From: Defluviitaleaceae bacterium
GTDB lineage: Bacteria > Bacillota > Clostridia > Lachnospirales > WQUN01
Direction: 5' to 3'
Length of the DNA stretch: 56,676 bases
Assembly (NCBI GenBank): GCA_009779835.1
Contig: WRBD01000016.1
Coordinates: forward strand, 1-56,676
The notes under the pieces: generated by a model
Database searches by the model: none
The model's input: the letters and a program-made list of their open reading frames with translations, nothing else
Told to the model about the DNA's origin: nothing
Translations under genes and position numbers: made by a program
Shown: piece by piece, positions 27,771-37,357 of the stretch
How the letters are laid out: every line of letters begins with the position of its first letter
How positions within the stretch are numbered: the first letter of the stretch is position 1

Positions 27771-29596
27771 ACAGCTTGAATGAAAACCAACTTTCAGCGG
27801 CGCGGCATTTGACGGGGCCAATGATGGTTCTTGCTGGGCCGGGAAGTGGAAAAACGGCCGTTATAACGGCAAGAGCGGCTTTTCTTGCAGAGAACAATCC
27901 GCACGGTGTTTTGGTTATCACGTATTCAAAAGCTGCTGCAAATGAAATGGTGCGCCGTTTTGAAAATTTACATCAAAACGGCGCAAGCCCCGTAACCTTC
28001 GGCACTTTCCACTCTGCTTTTTTTCGTATGCTACGAAAAAAAAATAACTTCGATGTAGGGCAAATTTTAAATGAATCCGAACGTCGCACCGCAATAAGAG
28101 GTTTTTTATCGGAGATGCAATACGAACCCGATGATGAAATGCTGTTGGCTTTACTTTCAGAGATGTCTCTTGTTCGCAACGAATTACATGATTTGAAACA
28201 CTATCATTCAAAATCCATCGGCACGGATGATTTTATTATTCTCTGCAAAAATTACGAAGCATATAAAAAGCAAAAAAACAAAATCGACTTTGACGATATG
28301 CTTTGTTACACATATGAAATGCTTCAAAAAGACGCGGCTATGTTAAACTATTGGCGCGAAAAATATCCGTTTATAATGATAGACGAATTTCAAGATATAA
28401 ACCGCGTGCAATATGAATCGGTTAAGCTTCTTGCTGCGCCGAAAAATAATATTTTCGTTGTAGGGGACGACGACCAAAGTATTTATCGTTTTCGCGGTTC
28501 GCGTCCGGAGTTTTTATTGAATTTCCCGAAAGATTTTCCGGAAACTAAGCAAATCACACTGGAAACAAACTATCGCTCTACGGATTCAATCATAAATTAT
28601 GCAAATAAGTTGATTTCAAACAATAAAATAAGATATGATAAGAATATTTCAGGAACGGGAAAAAACGGGCCTGCTCCAATTATTTTTGTTGCCGAAGACC
28701 AAAACCAGGAAGCCGTATTAATTGCAAAGAAAATTCGCAAGCTTTGGAAACAAGGCGCGAATTTGGATGAAATCGCAATTACGTTTCGTTTAAATATACA
28801 AGCGCGAGCTTTTATGGATGCATTTTTAAATATGCACATCCCATTCAGATGCCGTGATGAAATGCCTAGTATTTACGAGCATTGGCTTGCGGAGGATTTG
28901 TATGCGTTTATGCGCGTTGCACGGCGACTTTCGTTGCGGCAAAAAACAGGCTACGACCCCGACGCGGTACGAATTGTAAATAAGCCCTTCCGTTTTATAA
29001 GCAAAGCGTTTTTGCAAAGCATAAAAAAGTACGACAAAAATCTTTTTACCGCGTACAAGCGCGACCCAACCTTGCATATCTCCACAAAAACGGGAATTGA
29101 GGAGCTTGAAGAAAATCTTTTCGTGTTGGCAAAAAAAGAAACTTCGGATGCGATACGCTTTATTCGGCAAAATATGGGGTATAATGGTCATATAATTTCC
29201 ACCTGCGAATATAGGAAGCTAAACCACGCAGGATTATTCGAGATAGCGGACGAATTACAAGAAGCCGCAAAGCCTTTCGCAAACCCGTTGGATTTTATCA
29301 GTCACGCGAAAAACACGGCTGCGGCGGCAAAAGAACAAACAAAAACCGGTGAGTGTTGCACGCTAACAACCCTTCACAGCGCGAAGGGGCTGGAATTTGA
29401 GCGCGTGTTCGTGGTGGGCGTTGTAGAGGAAGTTTTGCCGTACATTCGCAGTAAAACCGCGGCGGAAATCGAAGAAGAACGCAGGCTTTTCTACGTTGGC
29501 GTAACCCGCGCTAAGCACGAGCTTTATCTTTCCGCGATAAAAACAAGATACGACAAGCCTGTGAAAACTTCAAGATTTATGAATTTTACAACATAA
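27767..29596 (+). CDS. UvrD/Rep-like superfamily 1 DNA helicase
   Basis: 609 residues, shorter than PcrA/UvrD (about 720-750). Seen: Q-motif LNENQLSAARH, motif I LAGPGSGKT, Ia VITYSKAAANEM, motif II MIDEFQDINR, motif III VVGDDDQSIYRFRGS, motif IV around LETNYRS, motif V TLHSAKGLEFERVFV and motif VI YVGVTRAKHELYLS. The shortening lies in the accessory subdomains and the C-terminus. A 3'-5' helicase acting in repair is expected. A separate full-length PcrA is probably elsewhere in the genome. Confidence 0.92.
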   Translation: MNSLNENQLSAARHLTGPMMVLAGPGSGKTAVITARAAFLAENNPHGVLVITYSKAAANEMVRRFENLHQNGASPVTFGTFHSAFFRMLRKKNNFDVGQILNESERRTAIRGFLSEMQYEPDDEMLLALLSEMSLVRNELHDLKHYHSKSIGTDDFIILCKNYEAYKKQKNKIDFDDMLCYTYEMLQKDAAMLNYWREKYPFIMIDEFQDINRVQYESVKLLAAPKNNIFVVGDDDQSIYRFRGSRPEFLLNFPKDFPETKQITLETNYRSTDSIINYANKLISNNKIRYDKNISGTGKNGPAPIIFVAEDQNQEAVLIAKKIRKLWKQGANLDEIAITFRLNIQARAFMDAFLNMHIPFRCRDEMPSIYEHWLAEDLYAFMRVARRLSLRQKTGYDPDAVRIVNKPFRFISKAFLQSIKKYDKNLFTAYKRDPTLHISTKTGIEELEENLFVLAKKETSDAIRFIRQNMGYNGHIISTCEYRKLNHAGLFEIADELQEAAKPFANPLDFISHAKNTAAAAKEQTKTGECCTLTTLHSAKGLEFERVFVVGVVEEVLPYIRSKTAAEIEEERRLFYVGVTRAKHELYLSAIKTRYDKPVKTSRFMNFTT

Positions 29597-29611
29597 TGGA
29601 GGTATGATAGT

Positions 29612-29719
29612 ATGAGCAAGTGGATTAAAAAGCATAAGCAAACCTTGGCGATGGTTATAGCAATTTTACTTGCAATCCTTTTGGGGCTTGGCTCGGTTGC
29701 TATGTTCTTCGTACAATAG
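29612..29719 (+). CDS. 35-residue single-pass membrane peptide
   Basis: Short ORF starting MSKWIKKHKQ, a basic N-terminus, followed by one hydrophobic helix of about 22 residues (to MFFVQ). GGAGG (29598-29602) lies nine bases before the ATG, which is strong support for translation. It sits between the helicase and the large membrane-anchored protein, 12 bases before the latter, so it may be translated with it. No known family recognised. Confidence 0.65.
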   Translation: MSKWIKKHKQTLAMVIAILLAILLGLGSVAMFFVQ

Positions 29720-29731
29720 GAGTGTATATAA

Positions 29732-31870
29732 ATGGACGACGAATTAAAAAACGGCGACCTGGACGGAATGGATGACCTTGAGGCGCAGTTAGCGGCACTT
29801 GGTATTTTCGGCGGTGACGATGACAATAGCAGCGATACGCCAGCAGACCCGTTTGCAGGGCTGGGTTTTGGCGATGATGATGACCCGTTCGCGGCACTGG
29901 AAGGATTGTCTGCGCCTTCGGCTCCCCCCGCACCGAAAGCCGCACCCGTCATAACACTTGATGATCTTGACGGACTGGATGGATTTACCACGCTTGATGA
30001 CTTGGACAGTCTTGATGGTCTTGATTTTGGCGGGCAAAAAGAACCTGAGCCCGTTTTTAGCGGCGGCGGCGATGATTTAGATGCACAGCTTGAAATGCTG
30101 CTTATGGCAGACCAATCCGCCGATGCGAATTTTGAAATAAGAGACGTTTCTGTGTCGCCCACACAAACAGTGTATGACCCCGAAGTTGACGGTATGGGTT
30201 CGGTGCAGTATGTAAAAGGCGCGTATAAAAAAGAAGAAGAGAAAAAGACAAAGCTTTTTGCCGATATTTCATACGGTAAAATGGCGGCGACCTTTATAAT
30301 AGGCTTTATACTTATTGTAATTAGCGCGATTACGTCGGTTCTTGCGATTAATGCCATGACGGGACAAAAGGCGCGCATTGATGCCCTTGCTCATTTTAGT
30401 TGCAATGAGCGTCCTCCGATTGAAATTCCCCGCGGTGTCGCAAACAACGCAAATTTTATTTATATAAACGAAAGGGATTTTATCGACGAACAGCCTTTTA
30501 CTTTGTTGCGCATTTCTGCCGCATATTCAGGCACATTTATTTTCTTTGAAGAAAATTTCAACCCGGATGATTATAATATTTTATTATACAATCAAGCGCG
30601 GAATTTATATGCTCGCACAACCTTTGATATAATCGCCGCGCCCGACGAAGGAACGGTTTTAAAATTCGCGCCGCTTTCGGGTAATACATTATTTCTTACG
30701 CTTCATATTCAATGCAAAAATTCTCGTGAATACGTGCGGTTCAATTATCGTTTTAATAAGCCGCCTATTCATGATGTACCTGTGTTTATTAATCAGCCTG
30801 TAAAACTTGCGGGCGAGGACAACGGGATACTTGTGCGTCACGCCGTTTTTGACAGCGCGAGCAGTAAAATCCATTTCAGTTTCATGCCCGATTTGCAAGG
30901 TTCGGGATTCCGTTTAAATCCGGACGCCGAAGGCCCGATGATTGCACTTCGCGACAGGCAAACATTAATTCATCCTTTAACAAATGAAGACGCGATTGTT
31001 TCTTTTGATGATTTCGGCGTAGTAATTGGTGCGGCAACTTTCGGTTCAATTATCAGCCTTGAAGAAAACATCGAAGTTATTTTTAATGATTTATTATATT
31101 TTTATCCGAATCCGACCGTTGACGTAAGGCCATCAGAACTTTTCAGGCGCAAGGAAAATAATCTTCCGCCGCTTCCCGTTCAAACAGGAGCGTTAACGCT
31201 TTACCTTGAAGGTATGAAACAACAGGGAACCTTAATTGTAATGCCTGTACACGGCTTGGATGAAAATAATCGTCGCAGACCTGTGAACATGGAAATTTAT
31301 CTTCGTGTAGACCTTGCCGACGGAAGCAATGTAATTATGCCGGGTATAGTAAATGTATCGCCGACCGGTGGCTCGGATATTCTTTTCGATATGCGACCTT
31401 TCGGGGCTCGCTTGATGGGCGTTGATATTTCACAGTATTCGTTTATTATTAATTCTGTGGAGTATACAGTACCGGCAGTTAGTGTGCCGATTCATGTTAC
31501 GAGATTTCATAATATGCAAAGCATGAGGCGCTACGCTGCAGAATTAGCGGTAACCGAAGCGTTTTTGGGGCTTCTTGCGTATAAGTCGGGAGAAATCACG
31601 CGTGAGGGTATTGTCGGGCTTTCCCAGTCTTTACTGGATTCCGATGAATTGTTTGAAATTTTCGCATCTGCGGAATTTAACGGCCGCGCCATGTATACCA
31701 CAACCGTTTCTGCCGGTGATATGTTAAACAATTACGATTATGTCGCAGTTATTGAAGTTTTGTGGGCCGCGGATGAGGGCGCGAATTTACAATACTTCCC
31801 CGAAATTTTTGAAGTTACCGCGCATAGCAACCAAGCTATTTGGTCTGTGGTAGACGTTCGCCGAAGATGA
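29732..31870 (+). CDS. Large membrane-anchored protein with Asp-rich cytosolic N-terminus
   Basis: 712 residues, family not recognised. Seen: residues 1-165 are acidic and low in complexity with iterated LDDLDGLDG-like units and a Pro/Ala stretch (APSAPPAPKAAP); a basic/charged patch KKEEEKKTK precedes one membrane helix at about 184-206; residues 210-712 look like extracytoplasmic beta-rich domains. Topology is therefore N-terminus inside, main body outside (inference). AGGAG lies upstream of the ATG. The stop overlaps the next gene by four bases. The acidic tail is a plausible partner-binding arm. Confidence 0.85.
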   Translation: MDDELKNGDLDGMDDLEAQLAALGIFGGDDDNSSDTPADPFAGLGFGDDDDPFAALEGLSAPSAPPAPKAAPVITLDDLDGLDGFTTLDDLDSLDGLDFGGQKEPEPVFSGGGDDLDAQLEMLLMADQSADANFEIRDVSVSPTQTVYDPEVDGMGSVQYVKGAYKKEEEKKTKLFADISYGKMAATFIIGFILIVISAITSVLAINAMTGQKARIDALAHFSCNERPPIEIPRGVANNANFIYINERDFIDEQPFTLLRISAAYSGTFIFFEENFNPDDYNILLYNQARNLYARTTFDIIAAPDEGTVLKFAPLSGNTLFLTLHIQCKNSREYVRFNYRFNKPPIHDVPVFINQPVKLAGEDNGILVRHAVFDSASSKIHFSFMPDLQGSGFRLNPDAEGPMIALRDRQTLIHPLTNEDAIVSFDDFGVVIGAATFGSIISLEENIEVIFNDLLYFYPNPTVDVRPSELFRRKENNLPPLPVQTGALTLYLEGMKQQGTLIVMPVHGLDENNRRRPVNMEIYLRVDLADGSNVIMPGIVNVSPTGGSDILFDMRPFGARLMGVDISQYSFIINSVEYTVPAVSVPIHVTRFHNMQSMRRYAAELAVTEAFLGLLAYKSGEITREGIVGLSQSLLDSDELFEIFASAEFNGRAMYTTTVSAGDMLNNYDYVAVIEVLWAADEGANLQYFPEIFEVTAHSNQAIWSVVDVRRR

Positions 31871-32430
31871 TTCTTTCCCCCGATATTAAATTCGCTTTTG
31901 TGGGGGGGTGTTTGGTTGTGGCGTTGCTTTCCGGCTTTTGGTGCCGTGACAGAAAAGATTGGCTTTTCCTTATTGGCGGGCTTGTGTTTACTGTATTGTC
32001 GGATTCATACTTGATTGTTGAGCAGAAGCATCTTTCCGGTGTTGCAGTGTTTTGCTTTGTTCATGTTTTTTATATTTTCAGGGCAATTGACTATAAAAAG
32101 TGGATGCTTGCGGCGTTTTCCGGTTTTGCTGTTCTTTGGTGCGTTGCTGTACTTGTTTTACAATCCGTTATCATTCTCGCGGGGATTTATGCTTTTTTGT
32201 TTGCCCTTAATATTATTGTAAATTATAAAGCCTGCCGTCCCAAGTTAAATTATTACTTGGTGATGGCGGGTCTTATTTTATTCGCACTTTGCGATGTGAA
32301 TGTTATGCTTTATAATCTGCCGCAATATTTGGGCGTATCGGAAAATTTTTTCCCGGCCGCACTTACACTTATTTGGGTTTTTTATTTACCGTCACAGGTA
32401 CTACTTGCGGTGAGTGCAGTTAGGTTGTAA
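31867..32430 (+). CDS. Small polytopic membrane protein, possibly YhhN/TMEM86-like
   Basis: 187 residues, about seven or eight hydrophobic segments. The pattern GGLVFTVLSDSYLI followed by a His in VFCFVHVFYIF and the late ALCDVNVM resembles YhhN/TMEM86 proteins, some of which are lysoplasmalogenases. The similarity is weak and by eye only. The ATG at 31867 overlaps the stop of the preceding gene, suggesting coupled translation. Confidence 0.55.
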   Translation: MILSPDIKFAFVGGCLVVALLSGFWCRDRKDWLFLIGGLVFTVLSDSYLIVEQKHLSGVAVFCFVHVFYIFRAIDYKKWMLAAFSGFAVLWCVAVLVLQSVIILAGIYAFLFALNIIVNYKACRPKLNYYLVMAGLILFALCDVNVMLYNLPQYLGVSENFFPAALTLIWVFYLPSQVLLAVSAVRL

Positions 32431-32475
32431 AATTCATGTCGAAATAATGAGAGAAATCGTGTGAAAGGGAACATT

Positions 32476-35400
32476 ATGAAAATATACAAACACTTGGAAA
32501 ACGGAATAAAAATTGTTGAATACGAAGACAGCTTGGCGCAAACTTTAGCTGAAATGTGGAATCGCAGCCGCGAAGACTGGGGCGGAGATACCGGGATAAA
32601 AACCGCGGGGCAAGTTATGGCGCACAACGCAGTCGCGGCTTTCTACAATGCATATGTAGCAATGGATGGCGATGAGGCAGTGGGATACTGTTCACTCGAC
32701 CGGTATTTTGGCGACGCAAATACGCTGTATATCAGCTTGCTTGGCGTTCGCCCTGATTATCAGGGAAAGAAAATAGGCAAGGCATTAGTACAAAAATGCA
32801 CAGAACGTACCATTGAGCTTGGCTACCCACGCATTGACCTTCACACATGGGGCGGTAACACCGCCGCCGTGCCGCTTTATAAAAAATGCGGCTATTTATG
32901 GGAGGATAGGTCGGACAGCACGCATTTGGTAAATTTCATACCCTCAATTTTAAATACGCCATTATTCGCAAGTTTTTTCAAAAAAGCCGATTGGTATGCG
33001 GATTCCACACGAAGTTGGGAAATCGTACCTGATGGTGTAAAAGTCAATAAATTCGAAGTGTTTGGATATACATGGGAAAAAGACGGGGAAATGCTGGCTG
33101 TTGGCTTTGAGCGCACCGGTCGTCAAATGCGTTTGATAGAAACTAACGATTACAAAATTGAACTAATCGCGGAAAACCATGAACTAGCCTTCGGTTTAAA
33201 ATATAATTGTACGTTCACCGTGCAAAACAAATCAAAGAAGGACTTGCATGTGAAAATCACGGGCCGCCAAGACAAAAACATTAAATTTGACTATAGTCTG
33301 GATACAAGCATAACCGGCATACAGGAATTTTCAGGGGAATTCTATGTAGATGCGATTGACGAGCCGCAGGATATTTGGAGAGTCCATCCATGCTTGCTTG
33401 CCGATGTGGAGATAAACGGCGAGAAAGTACTCTTCGGGCTGGGAATAGAATCCCGTTTTCCGCTTACGGTGGAACTTTCGGACGAATGCAAAGTTAAGCA
33501 AATCAGCACAACAACAGAAATATATATTGGGATTCGCTCCGCATTAGCGCAAGATGCAATAGTGGAATTTTCTTTGCCGGATAACAATCTCATGGAGTTT
33601 AGCACGAACTCTTTTTCCGTGGAAATTCCGGCAGAAGGCAAAACATCTATAAAAACAAGCGCGAAATGTTTATCAATCGGATACGAGCCCCTGCAGGTTG
33701 AATATAAAATCAAGTTCAAAGCCGGCACGGAAATTTTATTCAATCGCCAGATACATTTGGTGAATCAGGATTTAACACATGCATTCTCATGCGAAAACGA
33801 TTTGCAACATTCAATCGTGAACGGGCCATGGAGTGTGAACTTAGAAAAACATAATAACGAAGCCAGCTTTAATCATATCACAAACCTGGGATATATCTTA
33901 AACAAGGGTGTGTTCAATCCGCCAAAGCTAGGCAAACCATACGATGACGAGTTTAATTTATTCGCGCCAAAAGTGAAATCATATCAGAATGGGCAGGATA
34001 TGATAATGGAGGCGGAATACCTTTCCGAAAAATTCCGTGGGATGGCGGTTACGCGAATATTTACCCTGTCAGCCGCCGGTGTAATCACGCATAAACTGCG
34101 TGTAGAAAACCGCAGTGAAAAAAGCCGCGAAATAATGATAAATGACTCCTGTTGGATTGGACTTGGCAACAAAACCACCTTTCGCTATAACGGTCAATTC
34201 ACGCAGAATCACAATGGTCTAAACCCCGATGGCACAAGCTATGGCTTTAACGATGTTAATCCGGATAACCTTGAAGAGAATTGGATTTTTGAAGCATCTA
34301 CCTCAAACCCAAAAGGTTTTTGCTGGTCGCCGGATTTAAAGCCAAGTCTAAAATGGGGTGGTCTAGTCATTTTTGAAATTGATGCCGACGAGATAATGCC
34401 GGGGCAGACCTTCGAAACACAGCCTGTGGTGTTCGTATGCGGGATTTTCGATAATTTTTATGATTTCCGCAATTACGCCATGAAATTGTGGAAACGAAAC
34501 GAAGATATCCCTGCGTCACGTGTGGAAGTACAGCTAAACAAATATAACCCATTTATACATGAAAACGCTGTTAATTTAGAGATTCAAAGCAATCGCGAAA
34601 CAAATATGGAGGGTACAATCGCTGTAAGTTCACCAGGTCAATTATTTGAAACCGCAGAAATCACCAATGAAAACGAAGAAGAACCCATCAAGGGGAATTC
34701 CTTTGTTCTAAAATTGACCAAAGCACCCGCTGCTGTGGAATTAGTAAACATCGCCATGAAGATGGCAGGATATGAAAAAATGTACAGTCGTGCGTTGTTT
34801 TTCGCGAAATCCGGGGAAATCTCCCGCTTGAAAGAAGACAGCTCTTTCGTCGTAGATAACGGTAAAATCATCTTTAAGGCAGACCCCAAATATGGTCATG
34901 TTTGCTACTCACTCAACTGCGATGGCTATGAATGGCTTATGAACCAATATCCGGAACACAAACCCTTTGCATGGTGGAATATCTTCCTTGGGGGTATCCG
35001 CGTGATTCCCCAAAAACTTGATAATAATGCTGTGCTAAAAGAAAACATAACAGCTGAGTTTGTGAAAGTTGCTGATTGTTACGGCAATATGTGGAGCGGA
35101 ATCCGAACAACGCTTATCGTGAAAGAAGATGAAGAATTAAAAGGCTCGATATACGAAACGTATTTCGTAACCTTGCCGGGATTACCATTGTTATGTGCTT
35201 TTTACCGCTTTACAAATAACACCGGAATATTAAGAAGAGATGTGCCTGAGTTTGACACCTTCCCTATAGTATCCGATGTCGACTTTTATGCGGATTTAAA
35301 GGATAAAACCCATCAAAAATTACGCTTGCACTTTGGCGTGTCGACTGTAGATACACACTTTGAGAGTGTGCTTAAACTAAGCAGCGCAAGACCTCAAAAT

Positions 35401-35625
35401 TTATATTACTTCCACGGCAACAAAAATAGCAGCAAAGGAAACACTATTTGGGGTGATAATAAAAATCCCGCATGTGTGTGTGCCTACATGGAAGCTTTTG
35501 CCGCACCGGGAGAAACCTTCACCTCGAGCCCTGTATTTCTGTTAATCACGGATGTTGATTTACCCGAAGACGCACTTGAAGATTTGGAACGTTTGAAATT
35601 TAACAATGCAGAGGTTTTAACATGA
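32476..35625 (+). CDS. GNAT acetyltransferase fused to a very large beta-rich region
   Basis: 1049 residues. Seen: residues about 5-160 form a GNAT domain with the acetyl-CoA-binding motif GVRPDYQGKKIGKALV and the later NTAAVPLYKKCGY. The remaining roughly 880 residues contain no recognised catalytic motif; they have many short beta strands, aromatic patches (KPFAWWNIF, GYEWLMNQYPEH) and phrases such as NVEIQSN-like EIQSNRETNMEG, resembling the beta-sandwich or mutarotase-like modules of carbohydrate enzymes (inference). No signal peptide, so cytosolic. The ATG at 32476 follows AAAGGGA; GTG 32461 is further upstream. It overlaps the start of, or runs right into, an amidohydrolase gene, so the two probably act on one substrate. 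Confidence 0.8.
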   Translation: MKIYKHLENGIKIVEYEDSLAQTLAEMWNRSREDWGGDTGIKTAGQVMAHNAVAAFYNAYVAMDGDEAVGYCSLDRYFGDANTLYISLLGVRPDYQGKKIGKALVQKCTERTIELGYPRIDLHTWGGNTAAVPLYKKCGYLWEDRSDSTHLVNFIPSILNTPLFASFFKKADWYADSTRSWEIVPDGVKVNKFEVFGYTWEKDGEMLAVGFERTGRQMRLIETNDYKIELIAENHELAFGLKYNCTFTVQNKSKKDLHVKITGRQDKNIKFDYSLDTSITGIQEFSGEFYVDAIDEPQDIWRVHPCLLADVEINGEKVLFGLGIESRFPLTVELSDECKVKQISTTTEIYIGIRSALAQDAIVEFSLPDNNLMEFSTNSFSVEIPAEGKTSIKTSAKCLSIGYEPLQVEYKIKFKAGTEILFNRQIHLVNQDLTHAFSCENDLQHSIVNGPWSVNLEKHNNEASFNHITNLGYILNKGVFNPPKLGKPYDDEFNLFAPKVKSYQNGQDMIMEAEYLSEKFRGMAVTRIFTLSAAGVITHKLRVENRSEKSREIMINDSCWIGLGNKTTFRYNGQFTQNHNGLNPDGTSYGFNDVNPDNLEENWIFEASTSNPKGFCWSPDLKPSLKWGGLVIFEIDADEIMPGQTFETQPVVFVCGIFDNFYDFRNYAMKLWKRNEDIPASRVEVQLNKYNPFIHENAVNLEIQSNRETNMEGTIAVSSPGQLFETAEITNENEEEPIKGNSFVLKLTKAPAAVELVNIAMKMAGYEKMYSRALFFAKSGEISRLKEDSSFVVDNGKIIFKADPKYGHVCYSLNCDGYEWLMNQYPEHKPFAWWNIFLGGIRVIPQKLDNNAVLKENITAEFVKVADCYGNMWSGIRTTLIVKEDEELKGSIYETYFVTLPGLPLLCAFYRFTNNTGILRRDVPEFDTFPIVSDVDFYADLKDKTHQKLRLHFGVSTVDTHFESVLKLSSARPQNLYYFHGNKNSSKGNTIWGDNKNPACVCAYMEAFAAPGETFTSSPVFLLITDVDLPEDALEDLERLKFNNAEVLT

Positions 35626-35657
35626 CTGACGAACAGCCCACTAAAGGAAAATCTAAC

Positions 35658-36515
35658 ATGAAAATCATAGACGCACACATGCACTTTTCAAATATCCAAG
35701 CATTCTATTCCGCCGCGGAAGACGCGGGGGTAGATTACTCCTACGACGGCTATTTATCGGAACGCTTAGCTGCCGGGATAGAAACAAGTGTATGTATGGG
35801 GCTAACCGAAGCCACTCCATATGCATTCCCATGCCAAAGCACACCAACGCCGATGATTGCAGATTTAACAGAAAACCCACCACCCGGCTTACACACCTGT
35901 CTTGGCATAAACCCCAACACATTGGATTCCGATGCTCTGAATCGCATTCATCAATCAGTCGCAAGGGATTCCACAATAGTTGGGTTCAAAATTTACGCCG
36001 GATACTATCACTATTATATTCACGATGAAATCTACTCCCCCGTATATGAAATTGCGGCGGAACACGGACTAACCGTGGCAATCCACACCGGCGTGACATA
36101 CAGTGAGCAAGGGCTAATGGAATACTCCCACCCCCTTGCCGCAGACCGCTTGGCGGTGAGATTCCGGGACACACAATTTATTCTATGCCATATGGGCAAC
36201 CCATGGATAATGGACGCTTGCGAAATAGCTTATAAAAACCGCAATGTATTTTTGGATATGTCCGGTTTGATAGAGGGTAACACTAATTTAATAACCAACA
36301 CAGAAGCCAGCCCGATTCTTATGCATCATTTCAGTCTCGGGCTGGCTTACTTGAACAATTACAAAAAAGTACTATTCGGCACAGATTGGCCAATCGTCCC
36401 CATTCAAGCATATATAAATTTTTGCAAAAAACTAATCCCCGAACACGCCTACGAAGACGTGTTTTATAACAACGCTAAGCATATTTATAAACTAAGTTAC
36501 AACAACGCTTCATAA
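35658..36515 (+). CDS. Amidohydrolase-2 family (TIM-barrel metal-dependent hydrolase)
   Basis: 285 residues from the ATG at 35658, which follows AAAGGA and begins MKIIDAHMHF as in relatives. An in-frame ATG at 35622, overlapping the previous stop and with GAGG before it, would add 12 residues and cannot be excluded. Seen: metal motif DAHMHF, His in AIHTG, His in LCHMGNPW, and Asp in FGTDWP. The family hydrolyses or decarboxylates small carbonyl and amide compounds. The substrate is unknown; the link with the GNAT fusion suggests an acylated metabolite. The 3' end overlaps the convergent toxin gene by 19 bases. Confidence 0.85.
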   Translation: MKIIDAHMHFSNIQAFYSAAEDAGVDYSYDGYLSERLAAGIETSVCMGLTEATPYAFPCQSTPTPMIADLTENPPPGLHTCLGINPNTLDSDALNRIHQSVARDSTIVGFKIYAGYYHYYIHDEIYSPVYEIAAEHGLTVAIHTGVTYSEQGLMEYSHPLAADRLAVRFRDTQFILCHMGNPWIMDACEIAYKNRNVFLDMSGLIEGNTNLITNTEASPILMHHFSLGLAYLNNYKKVLFGTDWPIVPIQAYINFCKKLIPEHAYEDVFYNNAKHIYKLSYNNAS

Positions 36516-36811
36516 TTACGCCGTCCATATAACACTCGCTGTATTAATATGGTTCGATTTTTTATAATGTAGAATAGGTTGAAATTATTGACCACGATTA
36601 AACGATACCCTTTGGAGTGTAAAATTTTATCCGTAAGTAATGGGCGTGAAAATGGAAATTCACATACCCGTTCTACTTCACACTGTATTTTATCAATGAG
36701 CTGTTCGGCAGCTTCCGGTGAAGCTAATTCTAATGAGATGTAATCAAAAATATCGTTCAAATCTTGCTCGGCAAGCGGCATAAATACATAATTATACGGA
36801 TGCGGTTCCAT
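36497..36811 (-). CDS. RelE/ParE-family toxin
   Basis: 104 residues. Seen: MPLAEQDLNDIFDYIS, the ParE/RelE opening helix pattern, and C-terminal YRLIVVNNFNLFYIIKNRTILIQRVLYGRR, cited here as YRLIVVNNFNLFY and RVLYGRRN. The C-terminal RVLYGRRNY is typical of RelE/ParE toxins that act on ribosome-bound mRNA or gyrase; which one is not decidable. It overlaps its antitoxin gene by 20 bases. Confidence 0.88.
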   Translation of the reverse strand: MEPHPYNYVFMPLAEQDLNDIFDYISLELASPEAAEQLIDKIQCEVERVCEFPFSRPLLTDKILHSKGYRLIVVNNFNLFYIIKNRTILIQRVLYGRRNYEALL

Positions 36812-37067
36812 ATTTTTTCCTCAATCGTTTAAAGACTTCCTTGCCGGGGGTGGGTGATACGCCAGATTCAAGTTGTTCTTCGGCTTCGTCCAGCTTGCGA
36901 TAGACTTCCAATAAGGATAACTGCTTTTCGTAAGCCGCCGCACTCATAATTACTAAATCGCTGTAACCATTTTTGGTGATAAAAACAGGTTCTTGCTGGC
37001 TATGACACAGTTCGGATATTAAATTTGTGTTCCTTAAATCGGATATCGGGCGAATGGTTGGAAACAT
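36792..37067 (-). CDS. Phd/YefM-family antitoxin
   Basis: 91 residues: N-terminal DNA-binding Phd/YefM domain (PISDLRNTNLISELCHSQQ, then PVFITKNGYSDLVIMSAAAYE) and a flexible C-terminal arm that would wrap the toxin. First gene of the pair, as is usual. AGGCGG precedes the ATG. Triple TGTACA sites just upstream fit autoregulation. Confidence 0.88.
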   Translation of the reverse strand: MFPTIRPISDLRNTNLISELCHSQQEPVFITKNGYSDLVIMSAAAYEKQLSLLEVYRKLDEAEEQLESGVSPTPGKEVFKRLRKKYGTASV

Positions 37068-37084
37068 TTTTGCACCGCCTTTCT

Positions 37085-37129
37085 TTGTACAATATTATGT
37101 CTCAATTTTGTACAAAAAGCAAATGTACA
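37085..37129. promoter_or_regulatory. Three TGTACA palindromes upstream of the toxin-antitoxin pair
   Basis: TTGTACAA at 37085-37092, TTGTACAA at 37108-37115 and TGTACA at 37124-37129, centres 23 and 15 bases apart. On the minus strand a promoter TTGCTT-N17-CATAAT runs through them. YefM/Phd antitoxins are known to bind TGTACA-type palindromes, so this is the likely autoregulatory operator. Confidence 0.75.
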
Positions 37130-37272
37130 ATATGAAGTTGTTTCTTGGGATGAGACAATGAAGGAACAAAAACTTATGAGTCTGAAGCACATTGGGATTA
37201 CTACAAAAAGATGTGTCTTAGGGCAGCCTTTTTATGTCCTTTTTTTCTTTGCCATTTTATAGCAGTTTCCTA

Positions 37273-37338
37273 GCGCATAAAAAAATCCATGTACCGCAAA
37301 AATTACAAAGCGACATTCGGATTTTTTTCTTTTTGCGC
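37273..37338. repeat. Long imperfect hairpin upstream of folT
   Basis: GCGCATAAAAAAATCC on the left pairs, with small gaps, with GGATTTTTTTCTTTTTGCGC on the right; an inner stem ATGT..CGC / GCG-ACAT lies within. Resembles a terminator or a small repeat. No tetrahydrofolate riboswitch consensus was recognised here. Confidence 0.45.
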
Positions 37339-37357
37339 ATTCAGTGGTACTTTATGT

